NCBI RefSeq assembly: GCF_000021565.1
Contig: NC_012440.1
Coordinates: 1,318,210 to 1,382,209, forward strand
Direction: 5' to 3'
DNA length: 64,000 nt
Source of the DNA: Persephonella marina EX-H1
GTDB lineage: Bacteria; Aquificota; Aquificia; Aquificales; Hydrogenothermaceae
Position numbers and translations under genes: made by a program. Shown here piece after piece: positions 63,601-64,000 of the stretch (positions within the stretch are counted from its first letter, which is position 1; each line of letters begins with the position of its first letter). The notes beneath the pieces were generated by a model, which did no database searches, had not been told where the DNA came from, and saw nothing but the letters and a program-made list of their open reading frames with translations.

Positions 63601-63876
63601 AAAGAGACCTGGACGGCGGTATCTGTCCTTGTTTACGCAGCTATAGTTCACCTCAGATATGTTCCCGAATGGTACTCTGTATATAAGATGGCTGTGTTCT
63701 CAACACTCGGATACTTTGCAATACTGATGACATACTTTGGTGTTAACTACTACCTCTCAGGTCTTCACTCTTATGCAGCAGGAGATCCAGTTCCTATACC
63801 AACATGGGTTTACTGGGCGGTAGGATCCCTTGGTTTACTGATAATACTTGCTTATAGAAATAGAAAGTTAAGCTGA
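60679..63876 (+). CDS. ccsBA: Fused cytochrome c biogenesis protein CcsBA (ResB-CcsA/CcmF)
   Basis: 1,065 residues. N-terminal ResB/CcsB part with transmembrane helices in the first 120 residues and a periplasmic domain, then a helix near residue 440-460. A soluble linker (about 500-750) leads to the CcsA part with several helices and the haem-handling WWD motif WANESWGRYWGWDPKETW. It exports haem and attaches it to CxxCH motifs, as in Helicobacter-type system II. AAGGAGG precedes ATG 60679. Client proteins here include the peroxidase at 27652. Confidence 0.93.
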   Translation: MKTVLDVLFSMKTTIILMLIFGAAVGIATFIENDFGRETAYVIVYGSKWLEFVMVLLTINLIGNIFVYKMWQPKKLPVFIFHLSFVFIFIGAAITRYIGYEGMMHIREGQYQDTMYSRDPFLQITAEKDGKKYHKEEPMMLSAIGFNGFEEKIDIDGKPLIVRYKNYIKGVKTQLQEDPEGKPIITLKASSGMDTVDLTLKEGTVEDFGSFVFLFENPDEYKGRLEGKDFVFFYIKDGKFFLKSNLPVKWLRMADQSQGSIEAGKEAELQTGTLYSVSGLNFVVRQALLKGKEKVVPLPRDRKVLQNSSVLSALFVDVEYDGNKKEVVLLGRGGGTPGIPADIQIGDLKVSLVWGATVIKLPFQIYLEDFVLEKYPGSNKASSYESHVIVIDERNGLRMPYRIYMNHPLNYGGYKFFQMSYDPDEKGTVLSVNHDPGVLPTYIGYGLLALGLLLNLFNPKSRFGRTLRMLNRNDSMRSLLALLFLLFSVSTGISHAYPGMQEDQKKEDVSIPKKVDMNEIINTVKKIDRDHADKFGTVPVQSSDGRIKPFDTLSLEVVNKIHGGDTILGLNHNQVVLGMFLMPGPWQYIKMIKVKHPAIKKVLGIPQDEKYFAFIDAYDEKGMYKFASAVEQAQRKNPAERNTFDKEILKLDERLYICYLVFTGEILRIFPKENDPNNTWYGPRDALTTFPQKQKEEIQLILSNYIHGVQQGLKNGDWTKANMAIDDIKQFQKKYGSAVLPSETRLKAEILYNKLIIFERLIPVYFLIGFIALGVIFAQIFNPRKNFQKAGLVIVVLLFLAFLVHTFGLGLRWYVADHAPWTDAYESMLFISWAVALAGIVFARKSLFVLASTGIFAGVFLFAAHLGWLDPQITTIVPVLKSYWLLLHVSVLTASYGFLGLSAVLGILILILFAIKSEKLLGKERVKRIEEGIKEAIKINELSLIIGLSLIIVGNFLGAIWANESWGRYWGWDPKETWTAVSVLVYAAIVHLRYVPEWYSVYKMAVFSTLGYFAILMTYFGVNYYLSGLHSYAAGDPVPIPTWVYWAVGSLGLLIILAYRNRKLS

Positions 63877-63879
63877 GGA

Positions 63880-63905
63880 GAGGGAATTTTCTCCCTCTTT
63901 TTTTA
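63880..63905 (+). terminator. Intrinsic terminator after ccsBA
   Basis: GAGGGA (63880-63885), loop ATTTTC, TCCCTC (63892-63897), then eight T. The remaining 95 bases to the window end are A/T-rich without a gene; a -35-like TTGACT at 63987-63992 may start a promoter continuing past the edge. Confidence 0.88.
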
Positions 63906-64000
63906 TTTATACAAAAAATGAGATTTATTCTTATTTAGATTAAAAAGTTGCTGTTATCATTATCTTTTTAAAAACTAAAAAAGATATTGACTTTTAGAAA

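Overview
The window looks like chromosome of a thermophilic Aquificota of the Hydrogenothermaceae, most probably Persephonella. The periplasmic alpha-carbonic anhydrase at 59819-60550 agrees with my memory of the crystallised Persephonella marina enzyme (recalled, not searched). An aminopropyltransferase pair for long or branched polyamines (52465-54389), AGA/AGG/ATA-rich coding and an AT-rich genome with tightly overlapping genes fit the same assignment.

Layout. (1) 1-3714, plus strand: the end of glmU, a SurA-like isomerase, trpD, a small membrane-anchored protein and a FabL-type enoyl-ACP reductase. (2) 3711-8011, minus strand: a small membrane gene, aroK and acpS, then flhF-flhG-fliA-orf. 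The flagellar operon has a well-spaced sigma-54 promoter (6759-6774). (3) 8028-10439: a DUF167 gene, then queA, a DUF2905 gene, a small membrane gene and thiE on the minus strand. (4) 10561-20746: an 11-subunit complex I cluster, nuoA-B-CD(fused)-H-I-J-K-L-M-N, without the NADH module nuoEFG. It is split by a terminator-like hairpin after nuoB and by an internal promoter/operator before nuoH. (5) 20747-28686: gmk, a VanZ-like gene, rpoZ, a histidine kinase with an NtrC-type regulator, lysS, an ADP-ribosylglycohydrolase-like gene, hfq and a di-haem cytochrome c peroxidase. (6) 28763-31096: tsaE facing the convergent ffh-rpsP-khpA operon. (7) 31342-51088: a two-partner secretion locus made of an FhaC/ShlB-type outer-membrane transporter, a SapC-family protein and one uninterrupted gene of about 5,809 codons for a giant filamentous exoprotein. 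(8) 51168-55763: an M16-like protein lacking its zinc motif, speE, bpsA and an isolated AAA/DUF4143 ATPase. (9) 55856-63876: acnB, a glycosyltransferase-like/TPR protein, carbonic anhydrase and a fused CcsBA cytochrome c synthase.

How it fits together. Complex I, cytochrome c maturation and the cytochrome c peroxidase serve a c-type-cytochrome respiratory chain. AcnB (oxidative or reductive TCA cycle) and periplasmic carbonic anhydrase fit a CO2-fixing life. An identical 19-nt sequence containing a palindrome overlaps the -35 box of putative promoters before both nuoH and acnB, which suggests a shared regulator linking respiration and carbon metabolism.

The most unusual content is the secretion locus. 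The exoprotein occupies 27% of the window, contains no cysteine, and is built from at least two repeat families. One is a C-terminal module of about 137 residues in which a predicted helical insert recurs at a nearly regular interval along the beta-helix. No CRISPR array, IS element, tRNA or rRNA was seen, and no gap between genes exceeds 300 bases.
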